Shown in pieces: positions 34,158-41,796 of a DNA stretch of 64,000 nt (its first letter is position 1; the number at the start of each line of letters is the position of its first letter). The translations under genes were made by a program, and so were the position numbers. The notes beneath the pieces were generated by a model. The model had not been told where the DNA came from, did not search any database, and was given only the letters and a program-made list of their open reading frames with translations. The stretch is from NCBI RefSeq assembly GCF_900100395.1, contig NZ_FNFB01000005.1, positions 124,001 to 188,000 on the forward strand, written 5' to 3'. This stretch comes from Nonomuraea maritima (lineage in GTDB: Bacteria; Actinomycetota; Actinomycetes; Streptosporangiales; Streptosporangiaceae).

Positions 34158-35933
34158 TCAGGGCTGCGGGTGCAGGTGGCCGTCGGCGAGGCCGTCGAGG
34201 CCCAGCCGGATCAGCTCCTGTCCGAGGGTCGAGGTCTCGCGGATGGCGTCCTCCAGGACGGCGAGCTGCCGGAAGGCGGCGCCGTACGCCTTCTGCTCCT
34301 TCAGCGGCAGCCGCGGCAGGCGGGTCCTGCGCACGTCGAACCTGCTGGACCCGGTCGTGGCGCGGCCGCCCGCGGCCCGCAGGAACCCGGCCAGGAAGTC
34401 GGGGTCGAGGCGGCGGGCGTCGACGCGGTAGAGCGTCAGGTGCGGCCCCAGCACCGCCTCGCCGCGGGCCATCACGCGTACGGCGGAGTAGGAGGTCACC
34501 ACGTCGCCCGGACGGATCTCGACGAGGCCCTGCTGCCTCGTGGTCGCCCCGGACGGTCCGCCGCCGCTGAGCACGTCGTCGGAGGTCAGCACCGGGACGT
34601 CGCCCCCGTCGGCGGCCATCTTGGGCGGGGCCTGCGACGTCGTCACGAGACCCTCCTTGATCAGGTCGCCGAGGGTGGTGGCGGGCTGGTCGAGCGGCTG
34701 CTCCAGCACCTTCAGATCGGGCGGCACGGCGGTGGCGGCGAGAAAACGGTCGCGCGCCTCGGCGAACGCCCGGCCGACGCCCTCGCGCCGCTGGTGGCGG
34801 GCCGGGGTCATGTCGACCTCGTCGGCCAGCAGGTCGATGATGCGCACCGTCTGTTCCGAGCGCTCCTCGATGTACGCGCGCCAGGCGGGCTCGACCGCCG
34901 ACAGGTCGGCGGTGGCGTCGAGGATCAGCACGTCGGACGGCGGCCGCTCGCCGGGGACCGGGCGGCGCAGCAGCCACAGGTCGGAGCCGGGCAGCGCGAC
35001 GACGGCCCGCAGCGCGCCCGCGCGCAGCAGGTTGGCGCGGATGCGGCGGCCCGCCCGGCGGCTGGCGGCGGCCGGCGGCATGAGGACGGCGACGAGGCCG
35101 CCGGGCAGGACGTGGGTGAGGCAGTGCTGCACCCAGGCCAGCTCGGACTCGCCGCGCGGCGGCAGGCCGTACTCCCAGCGGGGGTCGCCGGTGAGCTCCT
35201 CGTAGCCCCAGGCCCGCTCGTTGAACGGTGGGTCGCACACCACCGCGTCGGCGCGCGTGCCGGGGAAGCGGTCGTGGCGCATGGAGTCGCCGGGGACGAC
35301 CGTCGCGTCGACGCCGCGCAGCCGCAGCCGGGCGGCGGCGATGGCCGCCGAGGTCTCGCTCAGCTCCTGCCCGAGCACCCTGGCGGGAACCTTGGAGGAC
35401 GGCGTGCGGGTGAGGAGCAGGGTGCCCACGCCGCAGGCGGGGTCGAGGAGGGTCGCGCCGTCGGCGGCGACCAGGCGGACCATCAGCTCGGCGACGTCGT
35501 CGCGGGTGACGGAGAGCCGGCGCGAGTGGGCCTCGAGGTAGCGCTCGCAGAGGAACTCGTACGCCTCGGCCGGGCCGCGGTCGTCGCCGAGCTCCCGTAC
35601 GAGCAGGGCGAGTTCGGGGTCGAGCGGGTCGCCCCCGTGGAGGGGGACCCCGCTCAGCAGGGCGCCGGCCTGGGCCACCAGCTCGCCGAGCCGCAAATCA
35701 CCGGCGGCTCTCAGGCGTTGCCACACCCGATCTCCGAGGGAGACCTGGTAGGACTTCCCGTAGCGGCGCAGCCAGGACTCGACGTGCCGGAGCGAGAACA
35801 ACGGCTGGTTCGCCGTGCCTCCGATGGGTGAGGGGAAGTCGTCGTGGCGGCGGCGCCAGTTGCTCACCGCTGCCCGCCCGACGCCGGCGAGCCGGGCGAT
35901 GTCCCCGGCGTTGACGGTCGGGTCGTGGCTCAT
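34158..35933 (-). CDS. HTH - N6-adenine DNA methylase - HsdS-like fusion protein
   Basis: A 591-residue three-part protein. Residues 10-55 are a MerR/excisionase-like helix-turn-helix (IARLAGVGRAAVSNWRRRHDDFPSP), 140-370 an N6-adenine methyltransferase with the SAM motif DPACGVGT (164-171) and catalytic DPPF (234-237), and about 410-565 resembles one target-recognition half of a type I HsdS subunit (LDPDFLAGFLRA, FDVRRTRLPRLPLKEQ). It should methylate adenine in DNA at a site chosen by its own C-terminus. No restriction endonuclease gene is adjacent. The ATG at 35933 is 7 bp after TACTGT; a GTG at 35942 is an alternative. The gene is divergent from a PP2C gene; an inverted repeat between them may be bound by the HTH. 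Confidence 0.87.
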   Translation of the reverse strand: MSHDPTVNAGDIARLAGVGRAAVSNWRRRHDDFPSPIGGTANQPLFSLRHVESWLRRYGKSYQVSLGDRVWQRLRAAGDLRLGELVAQAGALLSGVPLHGGDPLDPELALLVRELGDDRGPAEAYEFLCERYLEAHSRRLSVTRDDVAELMVRLVAADGATLLDPACGVGTLLLTRTPSSKVPARVLGQELSETSAAIAAARLRLRGVDATVVPGDSMRHDRFPGTRADAVVCDPPFNERAWGYEELTGDPRWEYGLPPRGESELAWVQHCLTHVLPGGLVAVLMPPAAASRRAGRRIRANLLRAGALRAVVALPGSDLWLLRRPVPGERPPSDVLILDATADLSAVEPAWRAYIEERSEQTVRIIDLLADEVDMTPARHQRREGVGRAFAEARDRFLAATAVPPDLKVLEQPLDQPATTLGDLIKEGLVTTSQAPPKMAADGGDVPVLTSDDVLSGGGPSGATTRQQGLVEIRPGDVVTSYSAVRVMARGEAVLGPHLTLYRVDARRLDPDFLAGFLRAAGGRATTGSSRFDVRRTRLPRLPLKEQKAYGAAFRQLAVLEDAIRETSTLGQELIRLGLDGLADGHLHPQP

Positions 35934-35947
35934 GAGGCTCACAGTAG

Positions 35948-35980
35948 TTCACAAGAGTCTTCAGCGCATCTGCTTGTGAA
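35948..35980. promoter_or_regulatory. inverted repeat in methylase/PP2C divergent promoter
   Basis: TTCACAAG (35948-35955) and CTTGTGAA (35973-35980), a perfect 8-bp inverted repeat with 17-bp spacer, in the 76-bp AT-rich region between the two starts. A TACTGT -10 box for the methylase gene overlaps its left edge (35941-35946). Confidence 0.65.
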
Positions 35981-36009
35981 GTCTTTCAACCAATGATTTA
36001 CTGCTAGCC

Positions 36010-36780
36010 ATGAAGCACAACATCCGCTATGCCGCCGGATCAGACGTGGGCCGCCGCAGGGAGCAGAACGAAGACTCCGGTTACGCGAGTGCCCGGTTGC
36101 TCGTGGTGGCCGACGGCATGGGTGGACACGCGGCCGGCGAGCTGGCGAGCTCGGCGGCGATCACCGTCATGCGCGAGGTCGACGTCACGCTTCCCGAGAC
36201 CGGCTGCGACCTCGAGGCTGCGCTGGAGGGCGCCGTGCACGAGGCGGCGCGCCGTCTGGTCGAGCTGGCCGAGATCGACCCCGCCCGCCGGGGGATGGGG
36301 ACCACGGTGACCGCCATGCTGTGGGACGGCTACCGGTTCGCCCTTGCTCATCTGGGTGACTCCCGCGGCTATCTGCTTCGTGATGGTGCGCTTTACCAGA
36401 TGACCAAGGATCACACACTTGTGCAGTCGATGGTGGACGAAGGGCGGATAACGGAGGATCAAGCCGCTGTGCACCCCCGGCGATCGATGGTCCTGCGCGT
36501 GCTGGGCAGCGAGGGCCGGGCCGACCCCGACATGGCGCTGCGCGAGGCCGAGCCGGACGACCGCTACCTGCTGTGCTCCGACGGACTCACGGCCGTGCTC
36601 GGACCGGAGGTCCTGCACGAGGTGCTGACCACGGTGGCCGAGCCGGCCGCGGCCGTGCAGCGGCTCATCGACCTGGCCAACGAGGGCGGCTCGCCCGACA
36701 ACGTGACCGTGATCGTGGCCGACGTGGTCGCGCCGGGCGCGGGCGACGTGAGCGTCTATCGCGTGGGTGCGGGAGCCTGA
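36010..36780 (+). CDS. PP2C-type serine/threonine protein phosphatase
   Basis: A 256-residue cytosolic PPM phosphatase with no membrane anchor. Conserved motifs: REQNEDSG, VVADGMGGHAAGE, GMGTTVTAML, ALAHLGDSRGYLLRDG, LLCSDGL and GSPDNVTVIV, giving all the aspartates that bind the two metals. It would remove phosphate from Ser/Thr residues, possibly antagonising the kinase encoded on the other side of the methylase gene. It is not in the usual pstP-rodA-pknAB locus, so it is an accessory phosphatase. A TTTACT box lies 7 bp before the ATG. Confidence 0.94.
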   Translation: MKHNIRYAAGSDVGRRREQNEDSGYASARLLVVADGMGGHAAGELASSAAITVMREVDVTLPETGCDLEAALEGAVHEAARRLVELAEIDPARRGMGTTVTAMLWDGYRFALAHLGDSRGYLLRDGALYQMTKDHTLVQSMVDEGRITEDQAAVHPRRSMVLRVLGSEGRADPDMALREAEPDDRYLLCSDGLTAVLGPEVLHEVLTTVAEPAAAVQRLIDLANEGGSPDNVTVIVADVVAPGAGDVSVYRVGAGA

Positions 36781-36818
36781 CGTATCTCCTGGTTAACACG
36801 CACCTCAGGCGCCACATT

Positions 36819-36840
36819 TTCCGGAATATTCGCCGCGAAT
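36819..36840 (+). promoter_or_regulatory. palindromes upstream of CHAP gene
   Basis: TTCCGGAA (36819-36826) and ATTCGC-C-GCGAAT (36828-36840) lie side by side in an AT-rich 117-bp gap between the PP2C stop and the CHAP gene. Candidate operators or promoter elements. Confidence 0.4.
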
Positions 36841-36897
36841 CGCCGATGGCCGCATTACAGTCCATCGTGATTTGTCGGCATTCCCGGAGGAGTCGTC

Positions 36898-37716
36898 CTG
36901 GACCCGATCGCGGACGAGCTGCTGAAGACGGTCCGGCAGGAACTCGGTTACAAGGAGAAGAGCGGCCAGGTAACCAAGTTCGGGCAGTGGTATGCGGATC
37001 GGGTCGACGACCCGCAGTTCCGCACCGGGGCGTGGTGCGACATGTTCGTCGCCTGGGCGGCCAATAAGGCGAACGTTTCCGAATATGTCGGAGAGTTCGC
37101 CTGGACGCCCTCGCACGCCGCCTGGTTCATCGAAAAAGGCGCCTGGACGCGGACACCCGAGCCAGGGGCCCTCGTCTTCTTCGACTGGCGCGGCGGCACG
37201 AGTTACAAGGGCGTCGACCACGTGGGCGTGGTGGAGCGGGTCGAGGGCGACAAGATCCATACGATCGAGGCGAACGTCGACCGCGTCTGGCTCAAACGCA
37301 AGACCAGGGACACGGACAAGGTCGTCGGCTACGGCGTGCCGCGCATCGTCAAGGAGCGCGCCGACCGTGCTGCCGAGATCAGCTCGACGGAACGGCCGTT
37401 CGAGCCGCTGCCGTCGGCGCAGGCCCCGCGCTCGTCGCCGCTCGACGTGCTGGGCACCCCGCCCGCGCTGCTGGCCGCCATGGTCCTCGTGACCGTCGTG
37501 CTCTCGCTGCGGATCACCGGCCGCCGTCGCGGCGGCCACCGCCGTCTGCGCCGGCCGGCGTGGACGTGGCCGTGGAACGCGCCATCCGCCTCGAAGGCCC
37601 ATCCGAAGGTCCCCCCACCGCGCGACCCCCTGGAGACCCGCGAGAAGGAGCGCGTCCCCGCCGGCGCGCCGCCGCGCCGGAGCCCGACGCGGCGCCACCC
37701 GTACGACCGCGACTGA
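36898..37716 (+). CDS. CHAP-domain membrane protein, apparent CTG start
   Basis: A 272-residue protein. The CHAP (NlpC/P60-like) domain has its catalytic Cys47 in WCDMF and His108 in GVDHVG, with SHAAWF and GALVFFDW segments; one hydrophobic helix lies at 188-206, followed by a basic Pro/Arg-rich tail. Thus a probable membrane-tethered amidase or peptidase acting on peptidoglycan, although no signal peptide precedes the domain. The frame has no ATG, GTG or TTG before Met49, which would delete the catalytic Cys; a stop at 36868-36870 bounds it. A GGAGGAG site at 36886-36892 is correctly spaced for the CTG at 36898, and DPIADELL following it looks like homologue N-termini (MDPI...). Confidence 0.8.
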   Translation: MDPIADELLKTVRQELGYKEKSGQVTKFGQWYADRVDDPQFRTGAWCDMFVAWAANKANVSEYVGEFAWTPSHAAWFIEKGAWTRTPEPGALVFFDWRGGTSYKGVDHVGVVERVEGDKIHTIEANVDRVWLKRKTRDTDKVVGYGVPRIVKERADRAAEISSTERPFEPLPSAQAPRSSPLDVLGTPPALLAAMVLVTVVLSLRITGRRRGGHRRLRRPAWTWPWNAPSASKAHPKVPPPRDPLETREKERVPAGAPPRRSPTRRHPYDRD

Positions 37717-37744
37717 GCGCAGGCCACGCGCCCCCACACCGCTC

Positions 37745-37867
37745 CAGCCGGCCGCGGTCCGCCTCGCGGCACATGTCGACCTCGCCGTTCCCGCAGGGCG
37801 CCGGGTCGGGCACGTCCGCCACCGCGAGCGACCCCTTCTCGCGGGGTACGAACGTCAGCGCGCGCAT
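37745..37867 (-). pseudogene. N-terminal fragment of a Zn-dependent alcohol/glucose dehydrogenase
   Basis: On the minus strand a strong GGAGGTGA site precedes an ATG at 37867 and the sequence MRALTFVPREKGSLAVADVP, which matches the N-terminus of medium-chain dehydrogenases of the glucose 1-dehydrogenase type. Similarity fades after about 35 residues (the expected VCGTD zinc region is scrambled around 37757) and the frame then runs antisense into the CHAP gene end. Only the first 10 percent of the gene is left. Confidence 0.6.
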
Positions 37868-37910
37868 CGCCGTCACCTCCTCGACGTGCCGACCCCGGGC
37901 CGCTTGGGAA

Positions 37911-37930
37911 ATAGTAGGACGTCCTAGTAT
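37911..37930 (+). promoter_or_regulatory. TetR-type operator upstream of icmF
   Basis: TAGGACGTCCTA (37915-37926) is a perfect 12-bp palindrome, extended with one mismatch per arm to 20 bp (37911-37930). It lies 36 bp before the icmF start. Similar palindromes are common targets of TetR-family regulators at acyl-CoA genes in actinomycetes. No TetR gene is in the window. Confidence 0.65.
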
Positions 37931-37966
37931 CTTCGAAGTGAAGCCTCCACGAAGGAGTGATCAGGC

Positions 37967-40900
37967 GTGCACGTCCCGGTACACCCCGTACGTTTCGTGA
38001 CCGCCGCGGCCCTGTTCGACGGGCACGACGCGGCGATCAACATCATGCGGCGGATCCTGCAGGCCCAAGGGGCGGAGGTCATCCACCTGGGCCACAACCG
38101 TTCCGTGGACGAGATCGTCACGGCCGCCATCCAGGAGGACGCGCAGGGCGTCGCGATCAGCTCCTACCAGGGCGGCCACGTCGAGTTCTTCTCCTACCTG
38201 GTCGAGCTGCTGCGCGAGCGCGGCGCCGGCCACGTCCGGGTGTACGGCGGCGGCGGGGGAGTGATCGTCCCCGAGGAGATCGAGCTGCTGCACTCGCGCG
38301 GCGTCGCGCGGATCTTCTCTCCGGAGGACGGCCAGCGCTACGGCCTGCCCGGCATGATCAACCAACTGATCCAGGAGTGCGACGTCGAGCTGGGCGACCC
38401 GCCGTCCGTGGAGGCCGTGGTCTCCGGCGACCAGGCGGCGCTGGCCCGCGCGATCACGCTCGTCGAGGCCGGCCGCGCCCCCGCCGACCTGCTGGCGGGC
38501 CTGCGCGCGGCCGGGGGCAAGGAACGCGACGGCGGCGTCGCCCCCGTGCTCGGCATCACCGGCACCGGCGGCTCCGGCAAGTCGTCCCTCACCGACGAGC
38601 TCGTCCGCCGCTTCCGCGTCGACAACGACGACAAGCTGCGCATCGCGATCATCGCCGTCGACCCCACGCGCAGGCGCGGCGGCGGCGCGCTGCTCGGCGA
38701 CCGCATCCGGATGAACAGCCTGGGCCCGCAGACGTACTTCCGCTCGCTCGCCACCCGGGGCGCGAGCAGCGAGGTGCCCGCCTGCCTCGACGACGTGATC
38801 GCCGCCTGCCGGGCCGCCGGCCACGACCTGGTGATCGTGGAGACGCCCGGCATCGGCCAGGGCGACGCCGGGATCGTGCCGCACGTGGACGTGCCGATCT
38901 ACGTGATGACGCCCGAGTTCGGGGCCGCGTCCCAGCTGGAGAAGATCGACATGCTCGACTTCGCCGAGGCCGTGGTGATCAACAAGTACGAGCGCCGCGG
39001 CGCCGAGGACGCCCTGCGCGACGTGCGCCGCCAGCTCGTCCGCAACCGCGAGGCGTTCGGGGCGCGGCCCGAGGACATGCCGGTCTTCGGCACCATCGCC
39101 GCCCGCTACAACGACGCCGGGGTCACGGCCCTCTACCAGCACCTCAAGCCGCTGCTGGGTGTGGGCTCGGGAGCCGGGCTGCTGCCGCGGGTGGAGGGGC
39201 GCATCTCCCAGGTGGCGGAAGCCGTGGTGCCGCCGTCGCGGACGCGCTACCTGGCCGAGATCGCCGACACCGTGCGGGCGTACCACGCCGAGACGCTCGC
39301 GCAGGCCGACATCGCCCGACGCCGCCAGCAGCTCACCGCCGTGCGCGAGCTGCTGGGCGAGAACGGGGGACCGACCGCCGAGCTGGCCGAACTGACCGAG
39401 GCAGCCGAGCGGGAGCTGACCGACGAGAGCCGGGCGCTGCTCGACAGCTGGCCCGCGATCAAGGAACGTTACGGCGCGGACGAGCTGGTCGTGAAGATCC
39501 GCGACCGCGAGCTGCGCACCCCGCTGTGGCGCGAGACGCTGTCGGGCAACCGGGTGCCGAGGGTGGCTCTGCCCCGCTACAGCGACCACGGCGACCTGCT
39601 GCGCTTCCTGCGCAGCGAGAACCTGCCGGGCATGTTCCCGTTCACGGCGGGCGTGTTCCCGTTCAAGCGCGACGACGAGGACCCGACCCGGATGTTCGCC
39701 GGCGAGGGCGACCCGTTCCGTACCAACCGGCGGTTCAAGCTGCTCTCCGAGGGGCAGCCGGCGACGCGGCTGTCGACCGCGTTCGACTCGGTCACCCTGT
39801 ACGGTCACGACCCCGACCTGCGGCCCGACATCTACGGGAAGGTGGGCACCTCGGGGGTGTCGATCGCGACGCTCGACGACATGAAGGTGCTCTACGGCGG
39901 GTTCGACCTGGCCGCGCCCAACACGTCCGTCTCGATGACGATCAACGGCCCGGCCCCGACGATCCTCGCCTTCTACCTCAACACCGCGATCGACCAGGCC
40001 CTCGACCGCTTCCGTGCCGAGCACGGCCGCGAGCCCGACGAGCGTGAGGCGACCGAGCTGCGCGCCCGCACGCTCGCCACCGTGCGCGGCACGGTGCAGG
40101 CCGACATCCTCAAGGAGGACCAGGGCCAGAACACCTGCATCTTCTCCACCGAGTTCTCGCTGCGGATGATGGCCGACATCCAGGAGTGGTTCATCCGCAA
40201 CGGCGTGCGCAACTTCTACTCGGTCTCGATCAGCGGCTACCACATCGCCGAGGCCGGGGCCAACCCGATCAGCCAGCTCGCCTTCACCCTCGCCAACGGC
40301 TTCACGTACGTGGAGGCGTACCTGGCCAGGGGCATGAGCATCGACGACTTCGCGCCGAACCTGTCGTTCTTCTTCTCCAACGGGATGGACCCCGAGTACA
40401 GCGTGCTCGGGCGGGTGGCCCGCCGCATCTGGGCGGTCGCCATGCGCGAACGGTACGGCGCCGGCGAGCGCTCGCAGAAGCTCAAGTACCACATCCAGAC
40501 CTCGGGCCGGTCGCTGCACGCCCAGGAGATGAACTTCAACGACATCCGCACCACGTTGCAGGCCCTGATCGCCATCTACGACAACTGCAACAGCCTGCAC
40601 ACCAACGCCTACGACGAGGCCGTCACCACGCCGTCGGCCGACTCGGTGCGGCGGGCCATGGCGATCCAGCTCATCATCAACCGCGAGTGGGGCCTGGCCA
40701 GGAACGAGAACCCGCTGCAGGGCTCGTTCGTCATCGACGAGCTGACCGACCTGGTCGAGGAGGCGGTGCTGACCGAGTTCGAGCGGCTGTCGGATCGCGG
40801 CGGCGTCCTCGGCGCGATGGAGACCGGCTACCAGCGCGGCAAGATCCAGGACGAGTCCATGCTGTACGAGATGCGCAAGCACGACGGCTCGCTGCCGATC

Positions 40901-41191
40901 ATCGGCGTGAACACGTTCCGCAACCCGGACGACGGCGAGAGCTCCGACGCCCACAAGCTCGAACTGGCCCGGGGCACCGAGGAGGAGAAGAGCTCGCAGC
41001 TGGAGCGCCTGCGTGCCTTCCACGAGCGTCACCGCGACGAGGCGCCCGCCGAGCTGGCCCGCCTGCGCGAGGTCGCGATGTCGGACGGCAACGCGTTCGA
41101 CGTCCTGATGGAGGCGGCCAGGGTCTGCTCGCTCGGTCAGATCACCGACGCCCTCTTCGAGGCGGGGGGCCAGTACCGCCGCAACGTCTAG
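37967..41191 (+). CDS. icmF: fused isobutyryl-CoA mutase IcmF
   Basis: A 1074-residue adenosylcobalamin-dependent enzyme that interconverts isobutyryl-CoA and n-butyryl-CoA. N-terminal B12-binding domain with FDGHDAAINIM (lower-ligand His20), a MeaI-type G-protein chaperone with P-loop GTGGSGKSS (199-207), then a linker and a methylmalonyl-CoA-mutase-like catalytic barrel from about residue 560 (GTSGVSIATLDDMKVLYGGF, SISGYHIAEAGANP). This order is diagnostic for IcmF as opposed to the two-subunit Icm. It links valine and fatty acid catabolism to polyketide precursor supply. GTG start at 37967 with GAAGGAG 9 bp upstream. Stand-alone gene ending at a strong hairpin. Confidence 0.95.
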   Translation: MHVPVHPVRFVTAAALFDGHDAAINIMRRILQAQGAEVIHLGHNRSVDEIVTAAIQEDAQGVAISSYQGGHVEFFSYLVELLRERGAGHVRVYGGGGGVIVPEEIELLHSRGVARIFSPEDGQRYGLPGMINQLIQECDVELGDPPSVEAVVSGDQAALARAITLVEAGRAPADLLAGLRAAGGKERDGGVAPVLGITGTGGSGKSSLTDELVRRFRVDNDDKLRIAIIAVDPTRRRGGGALLGDRIRMNSLGPQTYFRSLATRGASSEVPACLDDVIAACRAAGHDLVIVETPGIGQGDAGIVPHVDVPIYVMTPEFGAASQLEKIDMLDFAEAVVINKYERRGAEDALRDVRRQLVRNREAFGARPEDMPVFGTIAARYNDAGVTALYQHLKPLLGVGSGAGLLPRVEGRISQVAEAVVPPSRTRYLAEIADTVRAYHAETLAQADIARRRQQLTAVRELLGENGGPTAELAELTEAAERELTDESRALLDSWPAIKERYGADELVVKIRDRELRTPLWRETLSGNRVPRVALPRYSDHGDLLRFLRSENLPGMFPFTAGVFPFKRDDEDPTRMFAGEGDPFRTNRRFKLLSEGQPATRLSTAFDSVTLYGHDPDLRPDIYGKVGTSGVSIATLDDMKVLYGGFDLAAPNTSVSMTINGPAPTILAFYLNTAIDQALDRFRAEHGREPDEREATELRARTLATVRGTVQADILKEDQGQNTCIFSTEFSLRMMADIQEWFIRNGVRNFYSVSISGYHIAEAGANPISQLAFTLANGFTYVEAYLARGMSIDDFAPNLSFFFSNGMDPEYSVLGRVARRIWAVAMRERYGAGERSQKLKYHIQTSGRSLHAQEMNFNDIRTTLQALIAIYDNCNSLHTNAYDEAVTTPSADSVRRAMAIQLIINREWGLARNENPLQGSFVIDELTDLVEEAVLTEFERLSDRGGVLGAMETGYQRGKIQDESMLYEMRKHDGSLPIIGVNTFRNPDDGESSDAHKLELARGTEEEKSSQLERLRAFHERHRDEAPAELARLREVAMSDGNAFDVLMEAARVCSLGQITDALFEAGGQYRRNV

Positions 41192-41199
41192 CCACGGCG

Positions 41200-41231
41200 G
41201 ATCACCGGGACGGCCACCCGTCCCGGTGATC
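41200..41231 (+). terminator. terminator hairpin after icmF
   Basis: GATCACCGGGACG / CGTCCCGGTGATC, a perfect 13-bp stem (41200-41212 and 41219-41231) with a 6-nt loop, 8 bp after the icmF stop. Confidence 0.85.
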
Positions 41232-41295
41232 AACAGCCGGATAAGATCTCCGCGCGGGGGCGCATTCCTATCGAAGCTCGCACGCAGGAGGTTTC

Positions 41296-41796
41296 ATGAC
41301 CGACGTCACTCTCAGGGGCAACCCGGTCACCGTGGCCGGCACCTTCCCCCAGCCGGGTGACACCGCGCCCGGCTTCCGTCTGGTGGGCGCCGACCTGGCC
41401 GACCGCACGCTCGACGACTTCGCCGGGAAGACCAAGGTCCTCAACATCTTCCCGAGCCTCGACACCGGCACCTGCGCGGCGTCGGTGCGGCGCTTCAACG
41501 AGGTGGCCGCGGAGCACCCCGACGTCGCCGTGCTCTGCGTCTCGGCCGACCTGCCGTTCGCGCAGAAGCGGTTCTGCGGCGCCGAGGGGCTCGACAACGT
41601 GACCACGCTGTCGGTCATGCGCGGTCGCGAGTTCCTGCACGACTACGGCGTCGCGCTCGAGTCGAGCCCGATGGCGGGGCTCGCGGCACGCGCCGTGGTC
41701 GTGCTGGACGGCGACAACAAGGTGGTGCACGCGCAGCTGGTGCCGGAGATCGGCCAGGAGCCCGACTACGACGCCGTGCTCGCCGTGCTCAAGTGA
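41296..41796 (+). CDS. tpx: thiol peroxidase Tpx
   Basis: A 166-residue atypical 2-Cys peroxiredoxin. The peroxidatic Cys60 is in [13 protein letters not shown] and the resolving Cys94 in KRFCGAEG, both at family positions. It reduces organic and hydrogen peroxides with thioredoxin in the cytoplasm. An AGGAGG site precedes the ATG at 41296. Its last 31 bp overlap the convergent oxidoreductase gene. Confidence 0.97.
   Translation: MTDVTLRGNPVTVAGTFPQPGDTAPGFRLVGADLADRTLDDFAGKTKVLNIFPSLDTGTCAASVRRFNEVAAEHPDVAVLCVSADLPFAQKRFCGAEGLDNVTTLSVMRGREFLHDYGVALESSPMAGLAARAVVVLDGDNKVVHAQLVPEIGQEPDYDAVLAVLK

Noticed and set aside
32344..37716. BREX or Pgl system
   Set aside because: A methylase, a kinase and a phosphatase are present, but no PglZ, no BrxC/PglY ATPase, no BrxL or Lon protease and no nuclease; it cannot be called either system.
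37961..41233. A 1090-codon open frame antisense to icmF
   Set aside because: Its composition is that of the third-position G/C shadow (His, Val, Arg, Asp and Gly rich); icmF on the other strand has all motifs and a ribosome-binding site.
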